Positions 41,649 to 50,810 of a stretch of DNA of 64,000 nt are shown here, piece after piece. This DNA comes from JALYUS01 sp038231255. GTDB lineage: Bacteria > Chloroflexota > Chloroflexia > Thermomicrobiales > JALYUS01. Every line of letters starts with the position of its first letter. Position 1 is the first letter of the stretch. The stretch lies in assembly GCA_038231255.1 (NCBI GenBank), contig JBBRLR010000018.1, forward strand, positions 1 to 64,000, in the 5' to 3' direction. The notes beneath the pieces are model-generated. The model saw only the letters and a list, made by a program, of their open reading frames with translations, ran no database searches and had not been told where the DNA came from. The translations under genes and the position numbers were made by a program.

Positions 41649-41738
41649 GTTGAACCGCCAAGGACGCCAAGAAGATACGGAGAGAGATTTCTTGTCTCTC
41701 TCCCTCTTGGCGTCCTTGGCGTCTTGGCGGTTCGACCC
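41649..41738. repeat. Class A inverted repeat (9-bp word CGCCAAGGA)
   Basis: Left arm GTTGAACCGCCAAGGACGCC from 41649 steps in 9-bp units. The right arm CCTCTTGGCGTCCTTGGCGT from 41703 to about 41738 mirrors it and ends CGGTTCGACC. AGAGAGA and TCTCTCTC form the stem top. Same plan as 22292-22468 (arm tip GTTGAACCGC), with CCAAGGA replacing CAAAGGN. It lies between the stop codons of two convergent genes. Confidence 0.9.
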
Positions 41739-41747
41739 CGTTCCAGT

Positions 41748-42284
41748 TTACATGTGGTGCGTTTCTTGTCCCTGATCGGGGTGTTCGTGCTGCTCGCCGC
41801 TCTGGGACTCGGCATGTGCCTCGGCGTGTGTGTCGCTTTCTTGCGGGGCGCCGGTGGCAGCATTCATCCGACGCTGCAATTCTTCGCGCAGGCGGCGAAT
41901 CTCCGAGACGGTGTTGTTGATGCGCTCGAACAGTTCGGTGTTCGAGGCGACGCCCGCCTGGAGGAGCCAGGTCGCGCTCTCCGCACGGGTGCCGAACAGC
42001 CCCGCCTCGACGAGGCTGTCAATCGCGGCGAGCGTCCGGTCGTCCACCCGCAGGCTGAGGACATTGGAACGACGATTCTCGCCGCCGATCGCGCCGTTCG
42101 GCCCCTCGCCATCGAAGAATTGCTTGAAAAAGCGCCGCCATTCGGGGTCACCGGGGCGGAATCCCTCGCGGAATGCCTCGCGCATCCGCCGCTTCATCTC
42201 CGGCCATGGGATTTGCGGGCCGCCTTCCGCCCACCGGGAGCCGTATTCGCTGTGTGTTTCTCGTTCTCGCTCGTCATGCTGCAT
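41748..42284 (-). CDS. Ribbon-helix-helix-like protein
   Basis: 178 aa. The central part, VLSLRVDDRTLAAIDSLVEA and the following GLFGTRAESATWLLQAGV, reads as a CopG/MetJ-type ribbon-helix-helix DNA-binding unit. The next segment is a coiled coil (NNTVSEIRRLREELQRRM). Both tails are charged and His/Glu/Gln-rich (HAEAHAESQSGEQHEHPDQ), possibly metal-binding. Probably a DNA-binding regulator of unknown target. ATG at 42284. Confidence 0.65.
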   Translation of the reverse strand: MQHDERERETHSEYGSRWAEGGPQIPWPEMKRRMREAFREGFRPGDPEWRRFFKQFFDGEGPNGAIGGENRRSNVLSLRVDDRTLAAIDSLVEAGLFGTRAESATWLLQAGVASNTELFERINNTVSEIRRLREELQRRMNAATGAPQESDTHAEAHAESQSGEQHEHPDQGQETHHM

Positions 42285-42404
42285 TGCCGTTGCTCCTTAT
42301 CTGTCCCGCGCCACCCATTTCATGTAATTTGTAACTCATCGGCGCGTCATCATGTTACAAGAGAATCTACGCGGCGTCAAGTGTCCGGGTTGCGCGCCCG
42401 ATGA

Positions 42405-42410
42405 TATACT
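42405..42410 (+). promoter_or_regulatory. -10 box of a probable leaderless promoter
   Basis: TATACT ends six bases before the ATG of the glycosylase gene at 42417, so transcription would start at or near the start codon. No ribosome-binding site is visible. The -35 region is weak. Confidence 0.4.
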
Positions 42411-42416
42411 CCCCCG

Positions 42417-42956
42417 ATGACTCGCCACGCGCCGTTGCCCGACCTCCCCGGCCTGCCGGATCTCCTCGCGCCGGGCCTCGACCTCGTCTTCATCGGCTCG
42501 AACCCGAGCATTCGCGCCAGCCAGACGGGCCACTACTACGCGCACCCCGGCAACCGCTTTTACCCGCTCCTCTTCGAGTCCGGCCTGACGCCCCGGCGGT
42601 TGATGCCGGAAGAGGACGTGCTGCTGCCGACTTTCGGCATTGGCATGACAGATCTGCACGAACGCCCCTCGCGCCGCGCGGACGAGGTGCCGGACGCGGT
42701 CTACCGCGCCGGGCGGGAGCGGATTGTGGCGCTGCTGTCGCGCTATCGGCCGCGCTGGCTCTGCTGCAACGGCGCGCGCGTGTACCAAAATCTGACCGGC
42801 GCGTCCGGCCCGGTTCGCTTCGGTGTGCAGGAGGGCGAAATCGCGGGTTGCCGCCCGTTCGTCGTTCCCAGCACCTCCGGCCTGAACAGCGCCCTGACAA
42901 CCGTGCGCCGCGAAGCCTTCTTCGCCCTGGCCGCCGCCGTGCGCCAAGTCGCGTAA
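42417..42956 (+). CDS. mug: G/U mismatch-specific DNA glycosylase (Mug/TDG type)
   Basis: 179 aa. Mug excises uracil or thymine opposite G. Motif 1 reads IGSNPSIRASQTGHYYAHPG near residue 25, with an Asn where the catalytic residue sits, followed by NRFYPLL. Motif 2 is VVPSTSGLNSALT near 153. Length is normal. No ribosome-binding site is apparent and the -10 box lies just before the ATG. It stands opposite the RHH protein gene and joins tag as a second base-excision enzyme in the window. Confidence 0.9.
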   Translation: MTRHAPLPDLPGLPDLLAPGLDLVFIGSNPSIRASQTGHYYAHPGNRFYPLLFESGLTPRRLMPEEDVLLPTFGIGMTDLHERPSRRADEVPDAVYRAGRERIVALLSRYRPRWLCCNGARVYQNLTGASGPVRFGVQEGEIAGCRPFVVPSTSGLNSALTTVRREAFFALAAAVRQVA

Positions 42957-42994
42957 ACGTGGCTGCTATACTTGTCTCAGCGCTAGTTACCTGA

Positions 42995-43369
42995 ATGGTC
43001 ATGCATCCGCCTACATTCCCTCGCATTGTGCGACGCCCGGAAGTCCCTGGCGGCGAGCCAGTTGTGGCAGGAACGCGGTATGACTGGCTGATCCTCTCCA
43101 CCGACACCAATGATTTCCAAAGGCTCCATGCTTTGTTTCGGCAAGATGACATACCACATGGTAGGATTCTCCTCCTGACCGTCGGGCCACTCGACCGAAT
43201 GGAAATCCGGGCGGCCATATCGTTTGACTGGATCAGCGCCCTTCCCGATCACCGCTCGATGCTCTTTCGCTGGAACGATTTCCAGCAACGGCTCATTCGG
43301 GGCGAGGGGATGCCCGATGGCTCTTATACGGAGGAAGAGGTGCGCCGGGCGCTCGGTCACCCGGCCTGA
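42995..43369 (+). CDS. Hypothetical protein with DUF433-like ends
   Basis: 124 aa. The N-terminus PRIVRRPEVPGGEPVVAGTR matches the start of DUF433 antitoxin-like proteins, and the C-terminal PDGSYTEEEVRRALGH resembles their closing helix. The middle 65 residues (LSTDTNDFQRLHALFRQDD and beyond) are not typical. It may be a DUF433 variant or a chimera. Start at ATG 42995 or ATG 43001. No partner toxin gene is adjacent. Role unknown. Confidence 0.5.
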   Translation: MVMHPPTFPRIVRRPEVPGGEPVVAGTRYDWLILSTDTNDFQRLHALFRQDDIPHGRILLLTVGPLDRMEIRAAISFDWISALPDHRSMLFRWNDFQQRLIRGEGMPDGSYTEEEVRRALGHPA

Positions 43370-43445
43370 CCACGGCCCATGCGGCGGGCATCCGCGCGTG
43401 CTATCCTTAGCGCGGGATCATCGGCGCGAAGGAATGAGGGGTGCG

Positions 43446-43931
43446 ATGGGATTGATCGAGGGCGGCGTGGCGGTGCTCTACGCCATCGTACTCTACGCGA
43501 TCTACTACGGCATCGTCGGCGCGCAGTTGCACAAGGCGCTGGTTGCGGACGAGGAGCCGGGGACGCGCGTCTTCTGGTTTTTCGGCATCACCTTCGTCGC
43601 GCTGATGGTCTGGGCGATGGTCGGCGCGGTCGTGTATTGGGGTATCCTGATCTGGTTCCGCATCTGGCTGAAAGACCCCCATCCCTGGCGGCAGGAAATC
43701 CTCAGCGATACCGGCTGGTTCCCATTCGGGTTGATTCTCAAGCATGGGCCGATCCCGACGGGGGGCGTGCGGGGCGCGTTCGTCTTCCTTAGCTTCCCGT
43801 TTGTGCTGCTGATCGCCGCCGGGGTGGCGGCCCTCTGGCAGCGTGTCGGCGGCTGGTGGGAAAGGACGACGACACGCCGCGCGCACGGAATGTCCGGCGC
43901 ACCGACGCCAACCAAGGAGACTGTCCGATGA
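43446..43931 (+). CDS. Membrane protein, unknown function
   Basis: 161 aa with three hydrophobic segments (about 5-25, 45-72 and 110-132). The second starts WFFGITFVALMVWAMVGAVV. Both ends are polar. ATG 43446 with GAGGGG upstream is preferred to ATG 43434. Its stop overlaps the ATG of the ThuA gene (ATGA), so the two are coupled, though the membrane protein gives no clue to function. Confidence 0.7.
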   Translation: MGLIEGGVAVLYAIVLYAIYYGIVGAQLHKALVADEEPGTRVFWFFGITFVALMVWAMVGAVVYWGILIWFRIWLKDPHPWRQEILSDTGWFPFGLILKHGPIPTGGVRGAFVFLSFPFVLLIAAGVAALWQRVGGWWERTTTRRAHGMSGAPTPTKETVR

Positions 43932-44572
43932 AGCGCGCATTGATGACGTGGGGCGGCTGGCCGGGGCACGAGCCGGAGCAGTGCGTTGGGGTGTTCGCCC
44001 CCTTCCTACGTGAGCAGGGATACGACGTCACGATCTCGGACACCCTCGATACCTACCTGGACGAGCCGTTGATGCGCGCGCTCGACCTGATCGTCCCCGT
44101 CTGGACGCAGAGCGCGATCAGCCGTGAACAGCTCGCCGGGCTGCTCGGCGCGGTGGCGAGCGGCGTCGGCATCGCGGGCTGGCACGGCGGCATGGCCGAT
44201 TCCTTCCGCGATAGCGTGGAGTACCAGTTCATGGTCGGCGGGCAGTGGGTGGCGCACCCCGGCAACATCATTGATTACACCGTGAATATCGCCAATCACA
44301 ACGACCCGATCACGGCGGGGCTTGGCGACTTCGCGATGCATTCCGAGCAATACTCCCTGCATGTGGACCCATCGAATGAGGTGCTGGCGACGACGACCTT
44401 CGGCGGCGACATACTCCCCTGGATCGCTGGGACGGTGATGCCGGTGGTTTGGAAGCGACACTGGGGCGCGGGCCGCGTCTTCTACAGCGCACTGGGCCAC
44501 GTCGCAAAGGATTTCGACGTACACGAAGCGCGCGTCATTATGCAGCGCGGCATGATCTGGGCGAGCAGATAG
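43928..44572 (+). CDS. ThuA-domain protein (trehalose-utilization type)
   Basis: 214 aa class-I glutamine amidotransferase-like fold: MKRALMTWGGWPGHEPEQ, VPVWTQSAISREQLAGLL, GIAGWHGGMADSFRD, WVAHPGNIIDYTV and VFYSALGHVAKDF are ThuA hallmarks. ThuA proteins act in sugar utilisation, often next to Gfo/Idh/MocA oxidoreductases, as here. ATG overlaps the preceding stop. The downstream gene follows after a perfect hairpin at 44576. Confidence 0.92.
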   Translation: MKRALMTWGGWPGHEPEQCVGVFAPFLREQGYDVTISDTLDTYLDEPLMRALDLIVPVWTQSAISREQLAGLLGAVASGVGIAGWHGGMADSFRDSVEYQFMVGGQWVAHPGNIIDYTVNIANHNDPITAGLGDFAMHSEQYSLHVDPSNEVLATTTFGGDILPWIAGTVMPVVWKRHWGAGRVFYSALGHVAKDFDVHEARVIMQRGMIWASR

Positions 44573-44575
44573 CAG

Positions 44576-44603
44576 GTAGTGCAGGCTTTCCAGCCTGCAC
44601 TAC
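44576..44603. repeat. Class C hairpin between ThuA and Gfo/Idh genes
   Basis: GTAGTGCAGGCT (44576-44587) and AGCCTGCACTAC (44592-44603) form a perfect 12-bp stem with a TTCC loop. It starts 4 bp after the ThuA stop and ends just before the GGAGG site of the next gene, so it could attenuate or stabilise the shared transcript. Confidence 0.8.
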
Positions 44604-44615
44604 GGAGGAGTTACG

Positions 44616-45722
<1,107 letters not shown>

Positions 45723-45725
45723 GCC

Positions 45726-46145
45726 ATGTCCGATGAGGTAGGGGCGCACAGCCGTGTGCTCGATCCCCGCCCTGCGCCGTGTATCCTCCGTCTTCATCAC
45801 GCTCAGATCACCGTTCCTCCTGACGCCGAAGAAGCGGCGCGCCGGTTTTATTGCGGCGTGCTGGGGCTTACGGAAATCGCCAAGTCCGCCTCGCTCGCGG
45901 GGCGCGGCGGTTTCTGGGTGCAACTCGGGGAGCAGCAAATTCACATCAGCACCGAAGAGGGAGTGGATCGCACGGTGACAAAGGCGCATCTCGCCTACGA
46001 AGTCGCGGATTTGGTCACGTGGCGCGAGCGGCTCACCGGGGCGGGTTGCACGATTCTCGAAAGTATCCCGATTCCCGGCCATGACCGCTTCGAGGCGCGC
46101 GATCCCTTCGGCAACCGGATCGAATTCATCCGGCGCGACGGATGA
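45726..46145 (+). CDS. VOC-superfamily (glyoxalase/bleomycin-resistance type) protein
   Basis: 139 aa. One VOC module pair: LHHAQITVPPDAEEAARRFY, then FWVQLGEQQIHIS, HLAYEVADLVTWRERL and the final ARDPFGNRIEFIRR with the metal-ligand Glu. Related proteins are lyases, dioxygenases or binding proteins. Starts 3 bp after the upstream stop, so it is cotranscribed with the oxidoreductase. Substrate unknown. Confidence 0.9.
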   Translation: MSDEVGAHSRVLDPRPAPCILRLHHAQITVPPDAEEAARRFYCGVLGLTEIAKSASLAGRGGFWVQLGEQQIHISTEEGVDRTVTKAHLAYEVADLVTWRERLTGAGCTILESIPIPGHDRFEARDPFGNRIEFIRRDG

Positions 46146-46321
46146 CTGTGGCCCCGTGAATGTCTCATAACCCTTGCGCGGCAGCCGGTTGCGGGACGAT
46201 GAAGTGACTGTCAGGCGGTGGGTCGCCGAGGCGACCGATGCGTTCATCACCCCGACCGACACTCATAGGAGGGTAACCGTAGTGGGCGGGCACCGGATGA
46301 GAGGCAGGGGTGGGTGGCGTA

Positions 46322-46591
46322 ATGGCACAGGAACAAGGAGAGACCGGGTCGTACGTCGGGCAGCGGGGGGCGGCAGAGGCGCGAAATGTGGCCACACTCC
46401 CCGAGCAGCAACACCGCCTGTTGATCTATCGCGCCACCCTGGCGCGGATGCGGGCGGAGCGGGACGGGGGTAGCCCGCCCGTCCGGGCGGCGTGGTATGC
46501 GGCATGCACCGTCGCCACCGCATTTGACCTCGATACGCGCGCGTCGGGCCTGCTGATCGGGTGCGCCGTAACCGCCGTGATCGAGGGCTAA
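46322..46591 (+). CDS. Small hypothetical protein
   Basis: 89 aa from ATG 46322 (a GTG at 46310 is also in frame). Mostly helical, Ala/Arg-rich, with a mid-chain helix EQQHRLLIYRATLARMRAER and a hydrophobic C-terminal segment ASGLLIGCAVTAVIEG. No family recognised and no clear ribosome-binding site apart from GGCAGGGG further upstream. A terminator-like hairpin follows. Confidence 0.45.
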   Translation: MAQEQGETGSYVGQRGAAEARNVATLPEQQHRLLIYRATLARMRAERDGGSPPVRAAWYAACTVATAFDLDTRASGLLIGCAVTAVIEG

Positions 46592-46631
46592 CGGTCGGGC
46601 AAAGGGGGGTGAGGCGCTTGGGGGAACGCCT

Positions 46632-46654
46632 TCGCGATGCCGCCTGCATCGCGA
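46632..46654. terminator. Hairpin between convergent genes
   Basis: TCGCGATGC (46632-46640) pairs with GCATCGCGA (46646-46654) around a CGCCT loop, a perfect 9-bp stem between the small hypothetical gene and the YtxH-like gene, which face each other. No T-run. Confidence 0.5.
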
Positions 46655-46676
46655 GGGAGTAGACAGACGAATGTGA

Positions 46677-46943
46677 CTATTCACGCCGATTGGGGATGTA
46701 CGGCCGCTCGCCCGTCATCATGCCGACGGCACGCTCTTTGAGAACGATGCCGATCTCCTTCACCTGCTCGCGCGTCTCCTCGCCCGTTTTCGGCGAGAGC
46801 AGGAGCGTCGCGATCACGCCGGCGAGGATGCCGAGGATGAAACCGCGCCGGAAGCCGCCGCGAGACTCCCGCACATCGTCATTCGCGAGAAACGTGCTGT
46901 GGCCGACCGCGAGAGGAGCGGCGGGCTGCTCGATGTGCCCCAT
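46677..46943 (-). CDS. YtxH-like membrane protein
   Basis: 88 aa. A Gly-rich membrane helix GGFRRGFILGILAGVIATLL with the LLSPKTGEETREQV motif, characteristic of YtxH general-stress proteins. The rest is polar. ATG at 46943 has GGAGG upstream. It is the last of a run of small envelope genes on the minus strand. Confidence 0.85.
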   Translation of the reverse strand: MGHIEQPAAPLAVGHSTFLANDDVRESRGGFRRGFILGILAGVIATLLLSPKTGEETREQVKEIGIVLKERAVGMMTGERPYIPNRRE

Positions 46944-46958
46944 CGTTGCCTCCGACGG

Positions 46959-47363
46959 CTAGATCCTCGGCTCGCTTTCGCCATCGCGGTTCGTGGCAGA
47001 CTTCGCCATCGCCCGCATCCGCGCGAAGTTCTTCGCGATGCCGATGATCGGCGTGGCGACCTGCTCGGAGACGAATTCGGTCGTCCCCTTGACGCGCTGG
47101 GCAGTTTGCGTCAGCTCGCCCGCCGTCCGGGTCAGTTCTTCGAGGACAGGGATCAGTTTGTCCTTCATCAGCAGCGAGACGTAGGCGAAAATGCCGACCA
47201 TCGCCGCGAGTAGCAGCACAGTGACGACGAAAAGCGCCGCGAGGAAAACGATTGCCATATCTCTCAGCCGGACCAGGCCGTCCCAGTGATAAAGGAAAAA
47301 CCCTGCCACGATCAGAACGATCAACAAGACAACGGCGAGAATAATCGGCAACGCTTTCTTCAT
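46959..47363 (-). CDS. Hypothetical membrane protein, DUF948-like
   Basis: 134 aa. Two adjacent hydrophobic helices (about 5-25 and 35-65) precede a coiled coil with heptads (LEELTRTAGELTQTAQRVKG). This layout resembles DUF948 proteins that often neighbour YtxH, as here. Start ATG 47363 with GGAGCGAAGG upstream. It likely works with the YtxH protein at the membrane; mechanism unknown. Confidence 0.75.
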   Translation of the reverse strand: MKKALPIILAVVLLIVLIVAGFFLYHWDGLVRLRDMAIVFLAALFVVTVLLLAAMVGIFAYVSLLMKDKLIPVLEELTRTAGELTQTAQRVKGTTEFVSEQVATPIIGIAKNFARMRAMAKSATNRDGESEPRI

Positions 47364-47444
47364 CCTTCGCTCCTCGCTCCTTCAACGTGTCACCCGTTGC
47401 CCGCACCCGTCGCGAGCGATATCCGACTGTTCCTTCGTCCCGCG

Positions 47445-47723
47445 TTATTCTCCCGTTTCGATGCGCGTGATCGCGCGGAAGGTGACGAGCCACGCCAGCA
47501 GGATCGCGCCGAGGCCACCGACGAGCGCGGAGCCGACCGGAAGGGCGCCGTATCGGAGCCACCCGCCGCCCGCCAGCGCCGCCGCGACTTCGCCCGCGAA
47601 CACCCCGGCCACCGCCGCGAGGAGGTAGACAGGCAATTGCCACACGTACCGCCCCAGCGTCGCATGGGCGAGCAGGCCAAGTATCCCGGCGATCAGGACG
47701 CTCAGGAGTACCGACGGGGACAC
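47445..47723 (-). CDS. Small membrane protein, unknown function
   Basis: 92 aa with three hydrophobic helices (VLLSVLIAGILGLLAHATLG, LPVYLLAAVAGVFAGEVAAA and a C-terminal GALVGG-type helix). The GTG at 47723 follows GAGGAGG and is preferred; longer readings run into the mnmA 3' end. It ends in the basic stretch FRAITRIETGE. No family assigned. Confidence 0.65.
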   Translation of the reverse strand: MSPSVLLSVLIAGILGLLAHATLGRYVWQLPVYLLAAVAGVFAGEVAAALAGGGWLRYGALPVGSALVGGLGAILLAWLVTFRAITRIETGE

Positions 47724-47739
47724 GGATGCCTCCTCGTTC

Positions 47740-49002
47740 TCACTCGCCAATGACCGCGAGATCATTCATCGCGATAACGGCGATGAACGATGCAGGTTGC
47801 GTGCCAGCCAGTGCGTCCGTCTTCAGTGGCGTGCCGTCGCCCCGCTCGACGCGCGCGATCGTGCCACCGCCGAGCACCTCATCGCCCCGGTAGAAAACGA
47901 CCGCCTGACCGGGCGTCGCGGCGGGCTGGCGTAGACCGTCAGGGAAGACGAGCCGCGCCGTCCGCTCCGGCAGGGGCGTCAGGATCGCGGCGGCGGGCGT
48001 GCTCCGGTAGCGCACCATTGCCTCGACCATGATCGGCTCGCGCGGCGTTTCGCCGACGAACAGCACATCGTCCGCGACGAGCGCGTGCGCCGTGAGGTCG
48101 TCCGCACCGCCGATGACGACGCGGTTCGCATCGCGATTCAACCCGACGACGTAGCGCCGCTCGCCCTGCGCGACGCGGAGGCCGCGCCGCTGCCCGACGG
48201 TGTAGTGCCCGATCCCCGCGTGCCGCCCGACAACGACACCGCCCGTGTCCACGATCTCGCCGGGTGTGAAGGCGTCCGGCTGCCGCTCCGCAACGATGCG
48301 GGCGTAGTCGCCGTCCGGGACGAAGCAGATGTCCTGGCTTTCGGGCTTTTCCGCGACCGACAGGCCGTATGCGCGGGCGATCGCCCGCACCTCCCGCTTC
48401 GTCAGCGTGCCGAGCGGCAGGAGTGTGCGCGCCAGTTGCTGCTGCGTGAAGGTGTACAGGACGGACGACTGATCCTTGGTTGCGTCTACGGCGCGGTGCA
48501 AGTGGGCGCTCCCATCGGCGTCCTGCCGGATGATCGCATAGTGGCCGGTGGCGAGGTAGTCCGCGCCCATCGCGATGGCGCGACCGAGCAGCGCGGCGAA
48601 CTTCAGGTGCCGGTTGCAGTTCAGGCAAGGGTTCGGCGTGCGCCCGGCGGCGTAGGCGGCGGCTAACGGCGCGATAACATGCTCCTCGAACTGCCGCTCG
48701 AAGTTGAGCGGGTAAAAGGGGACACGCAGTGTCTGGCAGATGGCGCGGGCATCCTCGACGCCCTCCAGCCCGCAGCACGATCCGGTACCGTGCGCGACCG
48801 CGCCCGTCTCGTCGCCGCTGTAGAGGCGCATCGTGATGCCGACGACATCGTACCCCGCATCGCGCATCAGCAACGCGGTCACGGCGCTGTCCACGCCGCC
48901 GCTCATCGCCACGACGCACTTCTTCTTCTCGCCCGGCCCCAGTGGCGGAATCGCGGCCCGCGCCGCTATGGCTGCAATGTCGTCGGTAACAAAGGTATCC
49001 AT
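47740..49002 (-). CDS. mnmA: tRNA-specific 2-thiouridylase MnmA
   Basis: 420 aa. MnmA thiolates uridine 34 of Lys, Glu and Gln tRNAs. The PP-loop SGGVDS lies at residues 34-39, the first catalytic Cys in NPCLNCNRHLKF near 135, and the second in ESQDICFVPDGDYARI near 235. The C-terminal beta-barrel is typical and then extended by about 25 residues (FIAVIAMNDLAVIGE). The start at 49002 gives a 33-residue N-terminal tail; no strong ribosome-binding site. The frame stays open far upstream on this strand, but that part is antisense to the amidase gene. Confidence 0.95.
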   Translation of the reverse strand: MDTFVTDDIAAIAARAAIPPLGPGEKKKCVVAMSGGVDSAVTALLMRDAGYDVVGITMRLYSGDETGAVAHGTGSCCGLEGVEDARAICQTLRVPFYPLNFERQFEEHVIAPLAAAYAAGRTPNPCLNCNRHLKFAALLGRAIAMGADYLATGHYAIIRQDADGSAHLHRAVDATKDQSSVLYTFTQQQLARTLLPLGTLTKREVRAIARAYGLSVAEKPESQDICFVPDGDYARIVAERQPDAFTPGEIVDTGGVVVGRHAGIGHYTVGQRRGLRVAQGERRYVVGLNRDANRVVIGGADDLTAHALVADDVLFVGETPREPIMVEAMVRYRSTPAAAILTPLPERTARLVFPDGLRQPAATPGQAVVFYRGDEVLGGGTIARVERGDGTPLKTDALAGTQPASFIAVIAMNDLAVIGE

Positions 49003-49185
49003 AGTGTTGCTCGATGCCCTCGGTAGTCGTTTGCGCCGCAGAGGAAAGCCTTCAGCGAAATGCGCATGGCTTCCCAATGCCCGCCATTGTACCACGCCCC
49101 GTGCTCGATGCCGGAAAAGGTGGAATCTGCTTGCGGCGTCTGCTATACATGACGCGCGAACGCATTGTCGGGAAAGGAGCGCGCG

Positions 49186-50601
49186 GTGCAGGAGTTGCCC
49201 GGAACGATTGTCGAGGCGGGGCAGTGGCTGCGGAGCGGCAAGATCACCGCAGCCGAACTGACGGAGGCGATGCTCGCGCGCTGCCACGCGGCGCAGGAGC
49301 GGCTCGGCGCATTCAATGTCATCATGGACGAGACGGCGATGGCGGCGGCGCGGGCGGCGGACGCCGATCTCGCGCGCGGCATTGATCGCGGCCCCCTCAT
49401 GGGCATTCCGCTCGCCATCAAAGACTTGCTTGCCACACACGACGCGCTGACGACCGCGAACAGCCGCGTCCTCGACCCGGCGTGGGGGCAGCGGGCGGAC
49501 GCGACGGTTGTGCGGAAATTGCGCGCGGCGGGCGTGGTGCCGATGGGTAAGACCGTTTTGCACGAGTTCGCGATTGGCTGGCCCGACCCCGCGACAGGCT
49601 TCCCGATTGCCCGGAACCCGTGGGATCCGGCGCGGACGCCGGGCGGGTCGAGTTCCGGTACCGGCACGGCGGTCTGCGCCGGGCTTGTGCTCGGCGGGCT
49701 TGGGTCGGACACCGGCGGCTCGATCCGTGGCCCGGCGTCGTACTGCGGGATCAGCGGCCTCAAGCCGACCTTCGGTCGCGTCAGCAAGGAGGGGGCCGTC
49801 CCGCTCGGCTACAGCCTCGACACGATCGGGCCGATGGCGCGCACCGCGCGGGACTGCGCGATCATCATGGACGCGATCGCCGGGTACGATCCCGCCGATC
49901 CCTGCACCGTCAACTTCCCGGTTCCTTCGATGACGGCGGGGTTGGACGGCACGCTCGCCGGGGTGCGCATCGGCATCCCGCGCGACTACTTCTTCACCGC
50001 GCCGGAGTTGGAAGTCGAGGTGAAAACGGCCGTCCTCGCGGCGGTGGACGCGATGCGCGATGCGGGCGCGACGGTGGTGGAGATTGATTTGCCGCACAGC
50101 GAGAGCGCGGCGGCAGCGCAGCGTGTGACGATCAGCGCCGAAGCGTACGCCTACCACGAAGAGGGTTTGCGCGAGCGGCCGGAATTGTACGGCATGCATA
50201 CGCGGTTGCGCCTGATGCACGGCCTACTCTACACGGCGGCGGATTTTTTGCAGGCGCAGCGTGTGCGTTCGGTCGTGCGCGATGCGTGGACGGCGGCGAT
50301 GCGCGCGGTGGATGTGCTGATCGTCCCGACCTCGACCGCTGTCGCGCCGACCTTCGCGAGCTACAACGGCACGAAGGTGGACACGACCCCCTCGTTCACC
50401 GGCGTGTGGAACCTCGTCGGGTTCCCCGCGCTCAGCGTCGGCTGTGGCTTCTCCACAGGGGGCCTGCCGATCGGCATGCAGATCGTCGGCGCGCCCTTCA
50501 CAGAGCAGACGCTTTTCCGCGTCGGCGATGCCTATCAGCGGATCACGGATTGGCATACCCGCGTCCCGAACGGCGACGACACAGCGGAGGTGACGGCATG
50601 A
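49186..50601 (+). CDS. Amidase-signature enzyme
   Basis: 471 aa amidase with the Ser-cisSer-Lys triad: Lys in PLAIKDLLA, cis-Ser in PGGSSSGTGTAV and nucleophilic Ser in GSDTGGSIRGPASYCG. It hydrolyses a C-N amide bond in the cytoplasm. The GTG at 49186 follows AAAGGAG. It is not a clear GatA because gatB is absent and the partner is AtzG-like, so an AtzE-type hydrolase is more likely. The small gene at 50598 overlaps its stop (ATGA). Substrate unknown. Confidence 0.92.
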   Translation: MQELPGTIVEAGQWLRSGKITAAELTEAMLARCHAAQERLGAFNVIMDETAMAAARAADADLARGIDRGPLMGIPLAIKDLLATHDALTTANSRVLDPAWGQRADATVVRKLRAAGVVPMGKTVLHEFAIGWPDPATGFPIARNPWDPARTPGGSSSGTGTAVCAGLVLGGLGSDTGGSIRGPASYCGISGLKPTFGRVSKEGAVPLGYSLDTIGPMARTARDCAIIMDAIAGYDPADPCTVNFPVPSMTAGLDGTLAGVRIGIPRDYFFTAPELEVEVKTAVLAAVDAMRDAGATVVEIDLPHSESAAAAQRVTISAEAYAYHEEGLRERPELYGMHTRLRLMHGLLYTAADFLQAQRVRSVVRDAWTAAMRAVDVLIVPTSTAVAPTFASYNGTKVDTTPSFTGVWNLVGFPALSVGCGFSTGGLPIGMQIVGAPFTEQTLFRVGDAYQRITDWHTRVPNGDDTAEVTA

Positions 50602-50804
50602 CGAAGCAGACCAGGGCGGAGATCGCAGCGACCGTGGATCACCTGATCGCCATCGCGGGCATGACCGTCACAGTGGAGGAGCGCGACTACTTCGAGCGCG
50701 CCTACCCCACCCTGCACGAATCGCTCCGGCACCTGCGCATCCCCGAAGCGCGCGACGCCGAACCCGCCCCGATCTACCCGGCGGACAACCGGCGGGGGAC
50801 CTAA
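50598..50804 (+). CDS. AtzG/GatC-like small amidase subunit
   Basis: 68 aa, ATG overlapping the amidase stop. Two helices (IAATVDHLIAIAGMTVTVEE and ERAYPTLHESLRHLRI) are followed by EPAPIYP. Small GatC-like AtzG partners of AtzE-type amidases (DUF4089 group) close with a similar EPAPxF/Y motif. Position and coupling to the amidase gene support an accessory subunit that stabilises the enzyme. The assignment rests on pattern, not on high similarity. Confidence 0.65.
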   Translation: MTKQTRAEIAATVDHLIAIAGMTVTVEERDYFERAYPTLHESLRHLRIPEARDAEPAPIYPADNRRGT

Positions 50805-50810
50805 CCCCCG

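Noticed and set aside
49003..50220. Very long open frame extending mnmA upstream on the minus strand
   Set aside because: It lies antisense to the amidase gene, whose catalytic motifs are intact. Long antisense frames are expected at high GC. The MnmA PP-loop fixes the real start near 49002.
49186..50601. GatA of the glutamyl-tRNA amidotransferase
   Set aside because: No gatB or true gatC next to it. The small partner looks AtzG-like.
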